A stretch of DNA of 7,425 bases from Novosphingobium sp. (GCA_020853995.1 JADYXV010000153.1:1-7425), one strand, 5' to 3'. Positions 1-6,239 are shown, counted from the stretch's first letter. The notes: a model not told the origin generated them from the letters alone. Program-made: numbers and translations.

Positions 1-21
1 GCCTGCAAACGCCCGCCGGGC

Positions 22-702
22 TTAGGTTGGCGTCGCACACGAATGCGTTCCGCCGCCTCCACTTACGTCAACGCCCAGACGCCGGTTGTCCCTGACAAGA
101 AACGCGCCTTCCTTTTTGAGGGTACGATCACTCAGGAACAGATCGCCAAACAGGCCTTTGTAAGTGTAGAAAACTTCAACAAACATGACTGCGCTATTGG
201 CTTTGGCGGTGATCTTGACAGGGCCGCTGCCAAGGCCTGTTATGACATCTCCGTTAAGCCCGTTGCGATCAGTGTCGTTGCCATAGCCGGATTGACGCGC
301 CAGATTGCCATAGCAGCGCTGCCATCGGATTACCTGCTTGCCGGTTGCCGTATCGCGTTCCAGGCTCGATAAAATGATCTTGCCCTGGGCCTGAAAGTTA
401 AATCCGGCTGATTGCTCCTGCGCCCCGCGCATTATCTCTTTGATGTCGGTTTCGTTGACTGTCGGTGTGATGTTGACATTATCATTCTGGCCGATGCGCG
501 AAGCATTATCGGCTAGCGACAGCGCGACTTCGCTCATCCTCATGTCAACCGACGTGAAGTATGCCAGTTCAACGCCATAGCAAGCCACCGAAAGCATCAG
601 TGGCGCGGCTAGCGCAAATTCAACGAACGCAACACCTGACGTGTCGTTCAGCAACTTGCGCAGTTTGTACCCGCGCACAAGGGGGGCGATATGTTTCAAC
701 AT
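22..702 (-). CDS. TadE-like minor pseudopilin, second copy, of the Tad/Flp pilus
   Basis: About 226 residues. TadE/TadF-type minor pseudopilins are inserted in the inner membrane, processed by a prepilin peptidase (TadV/CpaA) and needed for Flp pilus assembly. A short basic N-terminus leads to SGVAFVEFALAAP (residues 22-34), matching the G|xxxxEF processing pattern with cleavage after G23 and Glu28 at +5. A hydrophobic helix follows to about residue 45, then a soluble periplasmic domain and a Gly-rich tail. The ATG at 702 is preferred: it overlaps the previous gene's stop (ATGTTGA, 7 bases), which suggests translational coupling. The alternative upstream start is a TTG at 792, 97 bases inside the neighbour. 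No strong Shine-Dalgarno is visible. Residues 143-148 read DTDRNG, a DxDxNG calcium-loop-like motif. It could equally be called TadF-like. Stop is TAA at 24-22. Confidence 0.82.
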   Translation of the reverse strand: MLKHIAPLVRGYKLRKLLNDTSGVAFVEFALAAPLMLSVACYGVELAYFTSVDMRMSEVALSLADNASRIGQNDNVNITPTVNETDIKEIMRGAQEQSAGFNFQAQGKIILSSLERDTATGKQVIRWQRCYGNLARQSGYGNDTDRNGLNGDVITGLGSGPVKITAKANSAVMFVEVFYTYKGLFGDLFLSDRTLKKEGAFLVRDNRRLGVDVSGGGGTHSCATPT

Positions 703-1331
703 GTTCTGGGCCGTGCCGAATAGCTGCCGTTTTGTTTGCCGAACGGCTGGTTGCGTTTCACCGCGGTGGCGCTGATTTCTCTGGTTGACCAATCAAGCGG
801 GACCATAGGCATGGCAAAGACAGGCTCGTATTCGACATTTACCGTGTAAACGATAACGTCGTTTGCACCGCCGGTCCCAGCGGAACCCAGATCTGCGTCC
901 CACTGATCGTTGCCGTTCAGATCTGTATAGCCTTCGCCTGGCGAACATTCACCGTCGCCGTTGACATCATCCAGTTCTTCGCCGCGATTGGCGCTGTTGA
1001 AATCAAAGTAGCTTTTGCGCGTGGCCGAGACCCTTGCTGCGGGAAGTATCTCCTGAACCGCCTTTTTTACAGCCCTGTCAGCAAGCTGGGTATCGCCGGT
1101 TTCCAACGTGGAATCGCGCGCCGCCTTCTCTACCGCGCCGTCAAGCACAGCTTTGGCGTAAACCATCTGGCCAAGATCAAGACTGCCAACAATCACCATC
1201 AGAAAGATCGGCGCGATGAGCGCAAACTCTATGACCGTAACGCCAGCGCTGTCATGCGCCAGACGTTGCCGGAACGAACCAGTCCCTGCACCGGCGTTGC
1301 CTGCTTTCACTGTGCGGTTGAGACCGATCAT
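696..1331 (-). CDS. tadE: TadE-like minor pseudopilin with an EF-hand-like loop
   Basis: About 211 residues. The N-terminal region carries AGVTVIEFALIAPIFLMV (residues 29-46), a class III prepilin-like signal: cleavage after G30, Glu35 at +5, then the hydrophobic assembly helix to about residue 58. The family function is a minor pseudopilin of the Tad/Flp pilus at the inner membrane. Residues 122-133 (DVNGDGECSPGE) have acidic or polar residues at positions 1, 3, 5, 7, 9 and 12 and Gly at 6, a full EF-hand loop pattern. Residues 137-148 (DLNGNDQWDADL) look like a degenerate second loop. The ATG at 1331 overlaps the tadG stop as ATGA, the usual sign of translational coupling. Longer in-frame starts would lie inside tadG. 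Calcium binding is inferred from the motif only. Confidence 0.85.
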   Translation of the reverse strand: MIGLNRTVKAGNAGAGTGSFRQRLAHDSAGVTVIEFALIAPIFLMVIVGSLDLGQMVYAKAVLDGAVEKAARDSTLETGDTQLADRAVKKAVQEILPAARVSATRKSYFDFNSANRGEELDDVNGDGECSPGEGYTDLNGNDQWDADLGSAGTGGANDVIVYTVNVEYEPVFAMPMVPLDWSTREISATAVKRNQPFGKQNGSYSARPRTC

Positions 1332-3271
1332 TGGTACACCCGCAATTCGCCGACGCTCTTGGCGATGTCCTGAAAGGCTGTGTTCAACTGGTTCGCGTTT
1401 GTGGCCAGAAACGAACTGTTGCTGGATGCGCAATACGTCAGGTCAGTGGTCAACGATGATCCGAAGGCAATCACCCACACTCGGAAACCCTTGGCCTTTG
1501 CAACATCGCACAAGGCGCGGAAGCGGGCGGTATGGCGGGCTGCGTGGTTGCTGTATCCGTCATCGGTTACCCGCCGGTCATGCCATTCCACACCATAGGT
1601 CGATTGAATGGAGTAATTCGGCTCCATCATGCCATCGGTCATGAAGATGATGTGCCGGGCAACTTTTGCGCCGTTGTTTGGCGTTGCGTTGACCAGTTCT
1701 TGCCAAGGGCCTTCCGGCGAATTCAACCGCAGACCCCAGATCATGCCCAAATCGTGGTACGTGGCGCCTGCGGCAACAAGCGAGTCCGCATAGCTGTAAA
1801 AGCTGGATTGCTCCATCTCTTGCAGCAACTGCGCGCGCTGCGGGCAGAATGATTGCGCCTTTGCGCCGCGCGTCGTTTCAGACAGGTTCGTCAATGCGTT
1901 GGATGAGTTAAGGCGATAATATGCCAGTTCAGGCCACATCGGCCCCCACTTGGTTGAACCATCACCGGCCTGCGGAAGCTTGTCGATATTCAAGTCTTCT
2001 GCGTCGGATGGCGACATGCCGAGCAAGCTGGAATAGCTGACGCTGCCCGTTGCGACGGTGTCACGTTCCTCGATGCAGCCGTTCCAGGTATAACTGACCG
2101 GTGTGCCGTTGGCCCCGTTGTTCACCGTTGCCGGCACGAACCGCTTGTAATCCACCGTACTGAAATTGACCTGCTTGTACGCCCAGTTGCTGAATTCCTG
2201 ACGCGTGCGGGTTTCATAAACGGCGTCAGACGTCGCATATTGATACGTCAGGAAATTGCGCGTCACCGGGTACGAGAAAACACGCCAGGGCCGTCCGTCA
2301 TTATTGGTCCGGACGCACGTGTAGCGTGTGCGGATCTGGGGCTGAGTGGTCGTTGTCGTAACAACCTGCCGTCCTGAAGCAGAAGTCGTACTGCTGCTCT
2401 CGAATGAAGCCCCGTTGTTCGACCATGCAGTATCGGATGGAAGAGCGGAATTGCAGCTGTTCTGTGAGGAATAATTGGTCGTGCTGAACTGTGAAGCTGA
2501 GCCGGACGTTTTCGCGCTGTAATTTTCTGCACTTGTAAATACAGGTTCGTCCCAGCCAACGAAGACTTGCTCGTTGATCGTCCGGAATACCGGCTCACGC
2601 GACTGGATTGGCCATTGATCTGCCAGAAAGTCCGGATCACGATCGTTGATCAGACGGCCGACGTTGACCGAGGAACTGTAGGGGACAAACGAATAGCGGA
2701 TACGCGCATTCGATCCCGTAGCTTCCATCGCAAGCGTATCGTAAAAGTTCTTCATCGCCGCGCGCAAAGCCTGAATGCGCGTTTGCGAAGTGCCTGACAG
2801 CGTGGCGCCCATCGACCCTGTGGTATCAAGCACCATCGTGATGTCGCTGTTGCCAACGCCCAGTGTTGCCTGGCAATTGACCGAGATGTCGAAGGTGTCG
2901 AACCCGACAACACCCATGACCGCCATCTTGACTGATGTCTCAGCCGTCCCGTGGATAAAATTGCCTTCATCGGGCGAACTGGTGACAAAAGTCGTGCCAC
3001 TAGCTCCGACATCACTTTCGACGAAGTTCGTGTGGAAAAAGGAGTTTGCGACAGCCTTCTCGTCATCGTCGTAACCATCGTTGGTTACTGCACGGCGTCC
3101 GGCCAGCGTTCCGGCATCACAAGCTGTCTGAAGCCGGTTACGCGCTTTGTAGACGCGGCTCATATCCAGCCCGCTACCCACCATCGTCAGGATCACCGGC
3201 AAAGCAATTGCTGCAAGCGGCAAGATGCTGCCCGTTGAGTTCAGATGAAGGCGAGAGAGCCAACCGGTCAC
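1328..3271 (-). CDS. tadG: TadG-like Tad pilus protein with von Willebrand factor A domain
   Basis: 647 residues. The N-terminus has one membrane segment (about residues 14-36, GSILPLAAIALPVILTMVGS) of the TadE/TadG type, followed by the common VYKARNRLQTACDAGTLAGRR stretch (40-60, A-rich helix). Residue 149 begins DTTGSM, a DxTxS variant of the MIDAS metal site of von Willebrand A domains; MTDG at 544-547 supplies the later MIDAS Asp546. About 390 residues separate the two, including a Ser/Thr-rich low-complexity part (about 245-312), so the domain carries a large insertion. Unlike the two downstream pseudopilins it lacks Glu at +5 after the glycine, so pseudopilin-style processing is doubtful. 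The only possible start is a GTG at 3271; a TAA lies in frame 27 bases upstream, with only a weak TTAGG before the start. First gene of the tadG-tadE-tadE operon. TadG proteins are thought to act in the cell envelope in pilus assembly or adhesion. Confidence 0.85.
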   Translation of the reverse strand: MTGWLSRLHLNSTGSILPLAAIALPVILTMVGSGLDMSRVYKARNRLQTACDAGTLAGRRAVTNDGYDDDEKAVANSFFHTNFVESDVGASGTTFVTSSPDEGNFIHGTAETSVKMAVMGVVGFDTFDISVNCQATLGVGNSDITMVLDTTGSMGATLSGTSQTRIQALRAAMKNFYDTLAMEATGSNARIRYSFVPYSSSVNVGRLINDRDPDFLADQWPIQSREPVFRTINEQVFVGWDEPVFTSAENYSAKTSGSASQFSTTNYSSQNSCNSALPSDTAWSNNGASFESSSTTSASGRQVVTTTTTQPQIRTRYTCVRTNNDGRPWRVFSYPVTRNFLTYQYATSDAVYETRTRQEFSNWAYKQVNFSTVDYKRFVPATVNNGANGTPVSYTWNGCIEERDTVATGSVSYSSLLGMSPSDAEDLNIDKLPQAGDGSTKWGPMWPELAYYRLNSSNALTNLSETTRGAKAQSFCPQRAQLLQEMEQSSFYSYADSLVAAGATYHDLGMIWGLRLNSPEGPWQELVNATPNNGAKVARHIIFMTDGMMEPNYSIQSTYGVEWHDRRVTDDGYSNHAARHTARFRALCDVAKAKGFRVWVIAFGSSLTTDLTYCASSNSSFLATNANQLNTAFQDIAKSVGELRVYQ

Positions 3272-3315
3272 TGTTTGCCTAACTTTCGTTTCTGGGACTT
3301 ACCCCCAAAAGCATC

Positions 3316-3328
3316 AGAAAGGCTTTCT
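3316..3328. repeat. Short dyad in the tadG leader
   Basis: AGAAAG-G-CTTTCT is a perfect 6-bp inverted repeat with a one-base centre, 45-57 bases upstream of the tadG GTG. The tiny centre makes an RNA hairpin poor, so if it has a function a protein-binding half-site pair is more likely. It may be chance in an AT-rich stretch. Confidence 0.25.
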
Positions 3329-3336
3329 AAACTTCC

Positions 3337-3395
3337 AATTTTGTTAGTTATTTTTACTTTAACCAAAGATTATTACGGCTATCAATCACAGTTAA
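3337..3395 (-). promoter_or_regulatory. Candidate tad operon control region with phased TTAA-like half-sites
   Basis: The 142-base gap between the aminotransferase stop and tadG is markedly AT-rich compared with the genes and should hold the tad promoter. On the minus strand, four-base blocks recur exactly every 11 bases: TTAA (3395), TGAT (3384), ATAA (3373), TTAA (3362), ATAA (3351), AATT (3340). The pair at 3359-3373 reads TTAA-N7-TTAT on the plus strand, seven of eight matches to the TTAA-N7-TTAA site of the alphaproteobacterial cell-cycle regulator CtrA. A possible but weak sigma-70 arrangement is TTGATA, 17 bases, TTAAAG. CtrA control of pilus genes is known in alphaproteobacteria; its action here is inference. 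Confidence 0.3.
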
Positions 3396-3413
3396 GATCT
3401 TGGGAGAAACCGT

Positions 3414-4568
3414 TCATATTGAATGTGTTGCCTGAGGCAGCCGTCGATCGGCGAACCAAGGAGTTATCCGACGCACAGCTTCTTCAATCAACGGCGTTGA
3501 GACAGCAAAGCTGAAACGAATGAACCGGCGTCCATTAACCGGGTCAAAATCCACACCAGGCGCAATACATACACCTGTATCGCGGAGTAATTGCGTACAA
3601 AAAGCCAGACTATCATTGGTAAATTCAGTAGCATCGGCGTAGATATAGAAGGCACCATCAGGCGGAGCGATGCGTCCGAGCCCCAATTTCGGCAACGCGT
3701 CCAGCAAGATTGTCCTATTTCGGGCATAAGTCTCGACATGGCCCTCCAACTCGTCCCGGCATTCAAACGCAATCAGCCCGGCTTTTTGCGCCAAAACCGG
3801 CGGGGTCAGAAACAGATTGCCCATACGCGCCCGCGCCGCATCGATCAGTTCCGGCGGCACAACCAGCCAGCCCAAACGCCACCCTGCCATGCTGAAATAC
3901 TTGGAAAATGAATTGACGATCACAGCGTCCGACAAATGCTCAAGCATCGAAGCCGCACGCCCGCCATAAGTCAGGCCATGATAAATCTCGTCTGACACCA
4001 CCCGGATACCCTTGCTGCGACAGACCTTGGCAATTGCGGCCATCTCTTCGGGCCCAATGATGGTCCCTGTCGGATTTGCGGGACTGGCAATGATCAAGCC
4101 ATCCGGCACAGGATCAAGGGCTTCAAGCGCAGCGGCGGTCACCTGGAACCGCTCGGCTTCACCACAATCCATTTCGAACGGTTCCAGATACATCGCCTTC
4201 AAGGTATTGCGATAAGCGACATATCCCGGACGCGCCAACGCCACGCGGGCACCGGGACGGAAGAGACAAGAGAGCGCCATTACAAATGCTGGCGATGCAC
4301 CGCATGTCAGGATCACTTGCTCTGGATCGACATTCACACCGTAAGTATCGGCATAATGGCGCGCGATACGGCTTTTCAGCGGCACACTTTCCCAGTAGCC
4401 CATCGCCTCGTCGTCCAGCACTGTGTGCGCTAAAGCGATTGCCCGGGCCGGAGCCCCGGTTGATGGCTGCCCGAACTCCATATGGATGACACTGTGTCCT
4501 GCCGCCTCCATATCGTGGGCAAGACGGCTTACGGCAATGGCATGAAATGGTTCAACGTGCGCGATCAT
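3414..4568 (-). CDS. Class I/II PLP-dependent aminotransferase
   Basis: 384 residues, normal length for fold-type I aminotransferases of the aspartate/aromatic type. Visible active-site landmarks: SPANPTGT (162-169; Asn165 contacts the PLP ring), SDEIYHG (192-198; Asp193 binds the PLP nitrogen and Tyr196 its O3'), SFSKYFSMAGWRLGW (220-234; Lys223 forms the Schiff base and Arg231 binds phosphate), and FIRFSFA (349-355; Arg351 for the substrate carboxylate). It should be a cytosolic transaminase, but the amino donor and keto acid cannot be read from sequence. The ATG at 4568 is the first possible start, since a TAG lies in frame four codons upstream. No Shine-Dalgarno is seen, so leaderless or coupled initiation is possible. 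It is separated from the flanking genes by about 206 and 142 bases and is probably its own transcription unit. Confidence 0.92.
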   Translation of the reverse strand: MIAHVEPFHAIAVSRLAHDMEAAGHSVIHMEFGQPSTGAPARAIALAHTVLDDEAMGYWESVPLKSRIARHYADTYGVNVDPEQVILTCGASPAFVMALSCLFRPGARVALARPGYVAYRNTLKAMYLEPFEMDCGEAERFQVTAAALEALDPVPDGLIIASPANPTGTIIGPEEMAAIAKVCRSKGIRVVSDEIYHGLTYGGRAASMLEHLSDAVIVNSFSKYFSMAGWRLGWLVVPPELIDAARARMGNLFLTPPVLAQKAGLIAFECRDELEGHVETYARNRTILLDALPKLGLGRIAPPDGAFYIYADATEFTNDSLAFCTQLLRDTGVCIAPGVDFDPVNGRRFIRFSFAVSTPLIEEAVRRITPWFADRRLPQATHSI

Positions 4569-4579
4569 GCCGCGGTGCT

Positions 4580-4605
4580 AGTTGCAAGGGTAACAAGTTG
4601 CAAGG
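4580..4605. repeat. Tandem direct repeat just upstream of the aminotransferase
   Basis: AGTTGCAAGG occurs at 4580-4589 and again at 4596-4605, a 10-base exact repeat with a 16-base period; the similar spacer gives GTGACCTTGCAACTT followed by GTTACCCTTGCAACTA on the minus strand. It ends 11 bases before the start codon, so it may be an operator, part of a promoter (TTGCAA, 17 bases, TAGCAC is a poor fit) or chance duplication. Confidence 0.35.
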
Positions 4606-4734
4606 TCACCCAGCCCGAAGCATGTGACGGAACGGTGTGGCCATCAATACGTGGCATCAAGCCCATACACAGCTGGGAAACAGAGGTGTGAAAGTTGCTC
4701 TATATCGGGCCCAAGCCACAGCGCTTTACTGGCC

Positions 4735-4753
4735 TATAGCTTGCAGCGCTATA
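4735..4753. promoter_or_regulatory. Palindrome TATAGC-N7-GCTATA, possible operator
   Basis: TATAGC at 4735-4740 and GCTATA at 4748-4753 form a perfect 6-bp inverted repeat with a 7-base centre. It sits between the end of the small membrane protein gene and the aminotransferase, just beyond a T-tract on the minus strand. Its symmetry suits a dimeric regulator site for the aminotransferase promoter, but it could also form a second small hairpin behind the terminator. No regulator is encoded in the window. Confidence 0.25.
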
Positions 4754-4757
4754 ATGC

Positions 4758-4783
4758 AAAAAAGTCTATCGAGCTTAATCGAT
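4758..4783 (-). terminator. Weak intrinsic terminator after the small membrane protein gene
   Basis: On the minus strand ATCGA-TTAAGC-TCGAT (4783-4768) can form a 5-bp stem over a 6-base loop, followed four bases later by six T's (4763-4758). The stem overlaps the stop codon of the small gene at 4777-4775. The T-run supports a terminator, but the stem is short and AT-containing. Confidence 0.4.
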
Positions 4784-5074
4784 CGCGCCGACAACGTATA
4801 AAATACCAGCCCAAAGCGCTATTGAAAGCGAAACCGGTAATGCCATTCGCACCCAAGCTGGCGCTTTTGCGACGTTGTAGGCATAGGCTGTCTCTTCGCC
4901 ATGCTTCGGCTCATCCAACTGCTGCAGTTTATCCTGAAGGATGTGTACAGGCGATGCGATTGGCGAATCTACCATATTGGCCACACGCGGGCCCTTGGCC
5001 ACCTTGTCAGTTACGACAGGCAGTTTGGATGCTGAAACAGGGACTTCAACGGACAAAGCGTGCGGTTGCGACAT
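4775..5074 (-). CDS. Small hypothetical protein with a C-terminal membrane helix
   Basis: 99 residues; I do not recognise a family. The first 60 residues are polar and unstructured-looking (MSQPHALSVEVPVSAS...). A single hydrophobic segment at about 76-96 (RMALPVSLSIALWAGILYVV) ends three residues before the C-terminus, so it resembles a tail-anchored inner-membrane protein with its N-terminus in the cytosol. The ATG at 5074 is preferred because GAGGTG lies 5 bases before it and the codons upstream (TTA, AGG, GTA, AGG) look non-coding. An alternative ATG at 5131 with AGGAG 9 bases away would give 118 residues and start 12 bases after the NUDIX stop. It probably shares a transcript with the NUDIX gene. 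Function unknown. Confidence 0.65.
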   Translation of the reverse strand: MSQPHALSVEVPVSASKLPVVTDKVAKGPRVANMVDSPIASPVHILQDKLQQLDEPKHGEETAYAYNVAKAPAWVRMALPVSLSIALWAGILYVVGAID

Positions 5075-5079
5075 GATGA

Positions 5080-5085
5080 CACCTC
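5080..5085 (-). promoter_or_regulatory. Ribosome binding site deciding the start of the small membrane protein
   Basis: GAGGTG (5085-5080) is a six-base match to the Shine-Dalgarno consensus, 5 bases before the ATG at 5074. A competing AGGAG at 5145-5141 overlaps the NUDIX stop codon and stands 9 bases before the ATG at 5131, so both starts are mechanically possible. Confidence 0.5.
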
Positions 5086-5143
5086 GGATAAACCTTACAC
5101 ACCAAATCCTTAACCCAATCTCAACAGCCATTGGGTCACACTC

Positions 5144-5929
5144 CTAACCGCGATCTGCAGTCTCAATCGGTTCGCCTAAAACCGGGTATCCAAAGCCGTC
5201 CGGGATCATCAACCAGCGCTTACCGTCGCGTATTTCAACAAAAGGGCTAATCGCGTCAATCGGAAATACTTCCGCATGTGTCCGCGCAGCTTCAAAGGTA
5301 TCGAACAATGCCAGACGTTCAAGATTGCGTTGTGTCGGAAAAATTATTCTGATCTTTCCTTTTTCTGCAAGATCAAGCGCTTCTGACGCACTAGCCCAAA
5401 ACAAATGCCTGTTCTCGGTCGCATCAACTTCAATATCGACCGCTCCTGTACCAAGGTCGGCCAAAAAAAAGCGCGTATCAAAAATCCGCTCGGTCCGATG
5501 GCGTGGCCACCAGCGCGCAAAGGGCACCAACCGGTCCGGCAAGAGCCTCCAGCCAAATGCGTCAAGGACCGGCGCAAGGTCGCCTTGCGCCAACAACATG
5601 CGCCGGGCTTCTGCGGCAATCGCTCCGTCCACGGTCCCTTCGATGCCAATGACCAGTCCGGTTTCTTCAAGCGTCTCGCGCACTGCCGCTACGCGCGCAG
5701 CGCCAAGGTCTGGGTCACCGCCCAGCTTCGCTGCCAGTTCCCGGTCAGCCGGATCGACCTTACCTCCAGGAAAAACCGTTGCCCCACCCGCAAATGCGAG
5801 GCTGGCATTGCGCTCAACCATCAGCAATTGCGCCGCTCCCCCGGCAGAATTCCGCCGGTAGATTACAACTGTTGCCGCCTGTACTGTTTTCGCCAACAGG
5901 TTTTCCGGCTCAAGATCATATGTTTCCAT
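5144..5929 (-). CDS. NUDIX hydrolase, NUDT19-like
   Basis: 261 residues from the ATG at 5929. NUDIX enzymes cleave nucleoside diphosphates linked to another moiety using a metal held by Glu residues of the NUDIX box. VFPGGKVD (52-59) and RETLEETGL (84-92) give the box in REUXEEXGU form; an insertion of about 18 residues separates the two parts, unlike the compact standard box. PFARWWPRHRTERIFDTRFF (136-155) and FPTQRNLERL (197-206) resemble the conserved blocks of the NUDT19/NUDT8-like group, some of which hydrolyse coenzyme A and acyl-CoAs. Substrate here is unproven. GGTGGG lies 4 bases before 5929; an ATG at 5941 (four residues longer) and a TTG at 5965 are alternatives. The small membrane protein gene follows closely. 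The protein is presumably cytosolic. Confidence 0.87.
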   Translation of the reverse strand: METYDLEPENLLAKTVQAATVVIYRRNSAGGAAQLLMVERNASLAFAGGATVFPGGKVDPADRELAAKLGGDPDLGAARVAAVRETLEETGLVIGIEGTVDGAIAAEARRMLLAQGDLAPVLDAFGWRLLPDRLVPFARWWPRHRTERIFDTRFFLADLGTGAVDIEVDATENRHLFWASASEALDLAEKGKIRIIFPTQRNLERLALFDTFEAARTHAEVFPIDAISPFVEIRDGKRWLMIPDGFGYPVLGEPIETADRG

Positions 5930-6107
5930 CAAACCCACCATGTCCGCAAGAACCGCCCTTGCCAAGTCGGCACATCGTGTCGGATTGCTTTACACTTGAA
6001 TTGGGAAGCGGTGTCGACTGACAAGTGATTTACCCGAATTCAGGCCCTTTTACAGATTTGGCACAGCTCATGCATAACCTGTTGCGTCCCGAAGATTTGT
6101 TCTTCTT

Positions 6108-6150
6108 GAGGCGGAACCAGCCTACCCCCCGGTCTTCATGGTTCCGCCTC
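6108..6150 (-). other. Perfect 12-bp stem hairpin with a G/C-rich loop
   Basis: GAGGCGGAACCA (6108-6119) and TGGTTCCGCCTC (6139-6150) are exact inverse complements around a 19-base loop. No T-tract follows on either strand, so it is not a standard intrinsic terminator, and the grxD terminator already lies 30 bases upstream on the minus strand. Read on the minus strand, the stem contains a GAGG Shine-Dalgarno-like block seven bases before an ATG (6139) that opens a five-codon frame, MKTGG, ending in TAG at 6124-6122. It may be a structured leader of the NUDIX transcript, a small RNA or a mini inverted-repeat element. Confidence 0.5.
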
Positions 6151-6179
6151 TCCCGGGCCCTTAACGAAAACACAAAAGC

Positions 6180-6210
6180 AAAAAACGCGACCGACCCACT
6201 GTCGACCGCG
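6180..6210 (-). terminator. Intrinsic terminator of the zeta-bolA-grxD operon
   Basis: On the minus strand CGCGGTCGAC-AGTGG-GTCGGTCGCG (6210-6186) forms a 10-bp stem with two G-U pairs and a 5-base loop, followed directly by six T's (6185-6180) and a further T-rich run. It begins 30 bases after the grxD stop codon. Confidence 0.88.
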
Positions 6211-6239
6211 CCTTTGCGTACTCCAAATTTTTCAGCAGG

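Larger units (their letters stand above)
5930..6239. other. Intergenic region between grxD and the NUDIX gene
   Basis: About 310 bases without a convincing gene. From the grxD side it holds the grxD terminator (6210-6180), a 12-bp perfect hairpin (6150-6108), a smaller GAAGA-N5-TCTTC dyad (6105-6091), and then about 160 bases leading to the NUDIX start. The NUDIX promoter should lie here, but I see no good -35/-10 pair; TTGTCA, 17 bases, ATTCAA on the minus strand is the nearest and is weak. Confidence 0.5.

Noticed and set aside
1..21. GCCCGGCGGGC after the last tadE stop as a terminator
   Set aside because: The stem is only about 4 bp, and the following bases (GTTTGCAGGC) contain no real T-run before the window ends, so nothing can be claimed.
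43..372. Plus-strand open frame of 109 codons opposite the second TadE-like gene
   Set aside because: It lies wholly antisense to a well-supported gene, shows no recognisable domain, and is one of many such antisense frames in this GC-rich DNA.
703..792. N-terminal extension of the second TadE-like protein from a TTG at 792
   Set aside because: It would overlap the previous gene by 97 bases and add a region with no family match; the ATG at 702 overlapping the TGA is the usual coupled start.
2263..2640. Minus-strand frame of 125 codons inside tadG
   Set aside because: It is an alternative frame of the TadG coding sequence with low-complexity composition and no ribosome site of note.
5325..6028. 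Overlapping plus-strand frames of 178 and 207 codons opposite the NUDIX gene
   Set aside because: Their products are rich in Arg, Ser, Ala and Pro as expected from antisense translation, and the NUDIX box is clear on the other strand.
6113..6139. GGAAC in the 6108-6150 hairpin as the -35 of an EcfG-type stress promoter
   Set aside because: No CGTT-like -10 element follows at 16-17 bases on either strand; GGAAC here is simply part of the stem.
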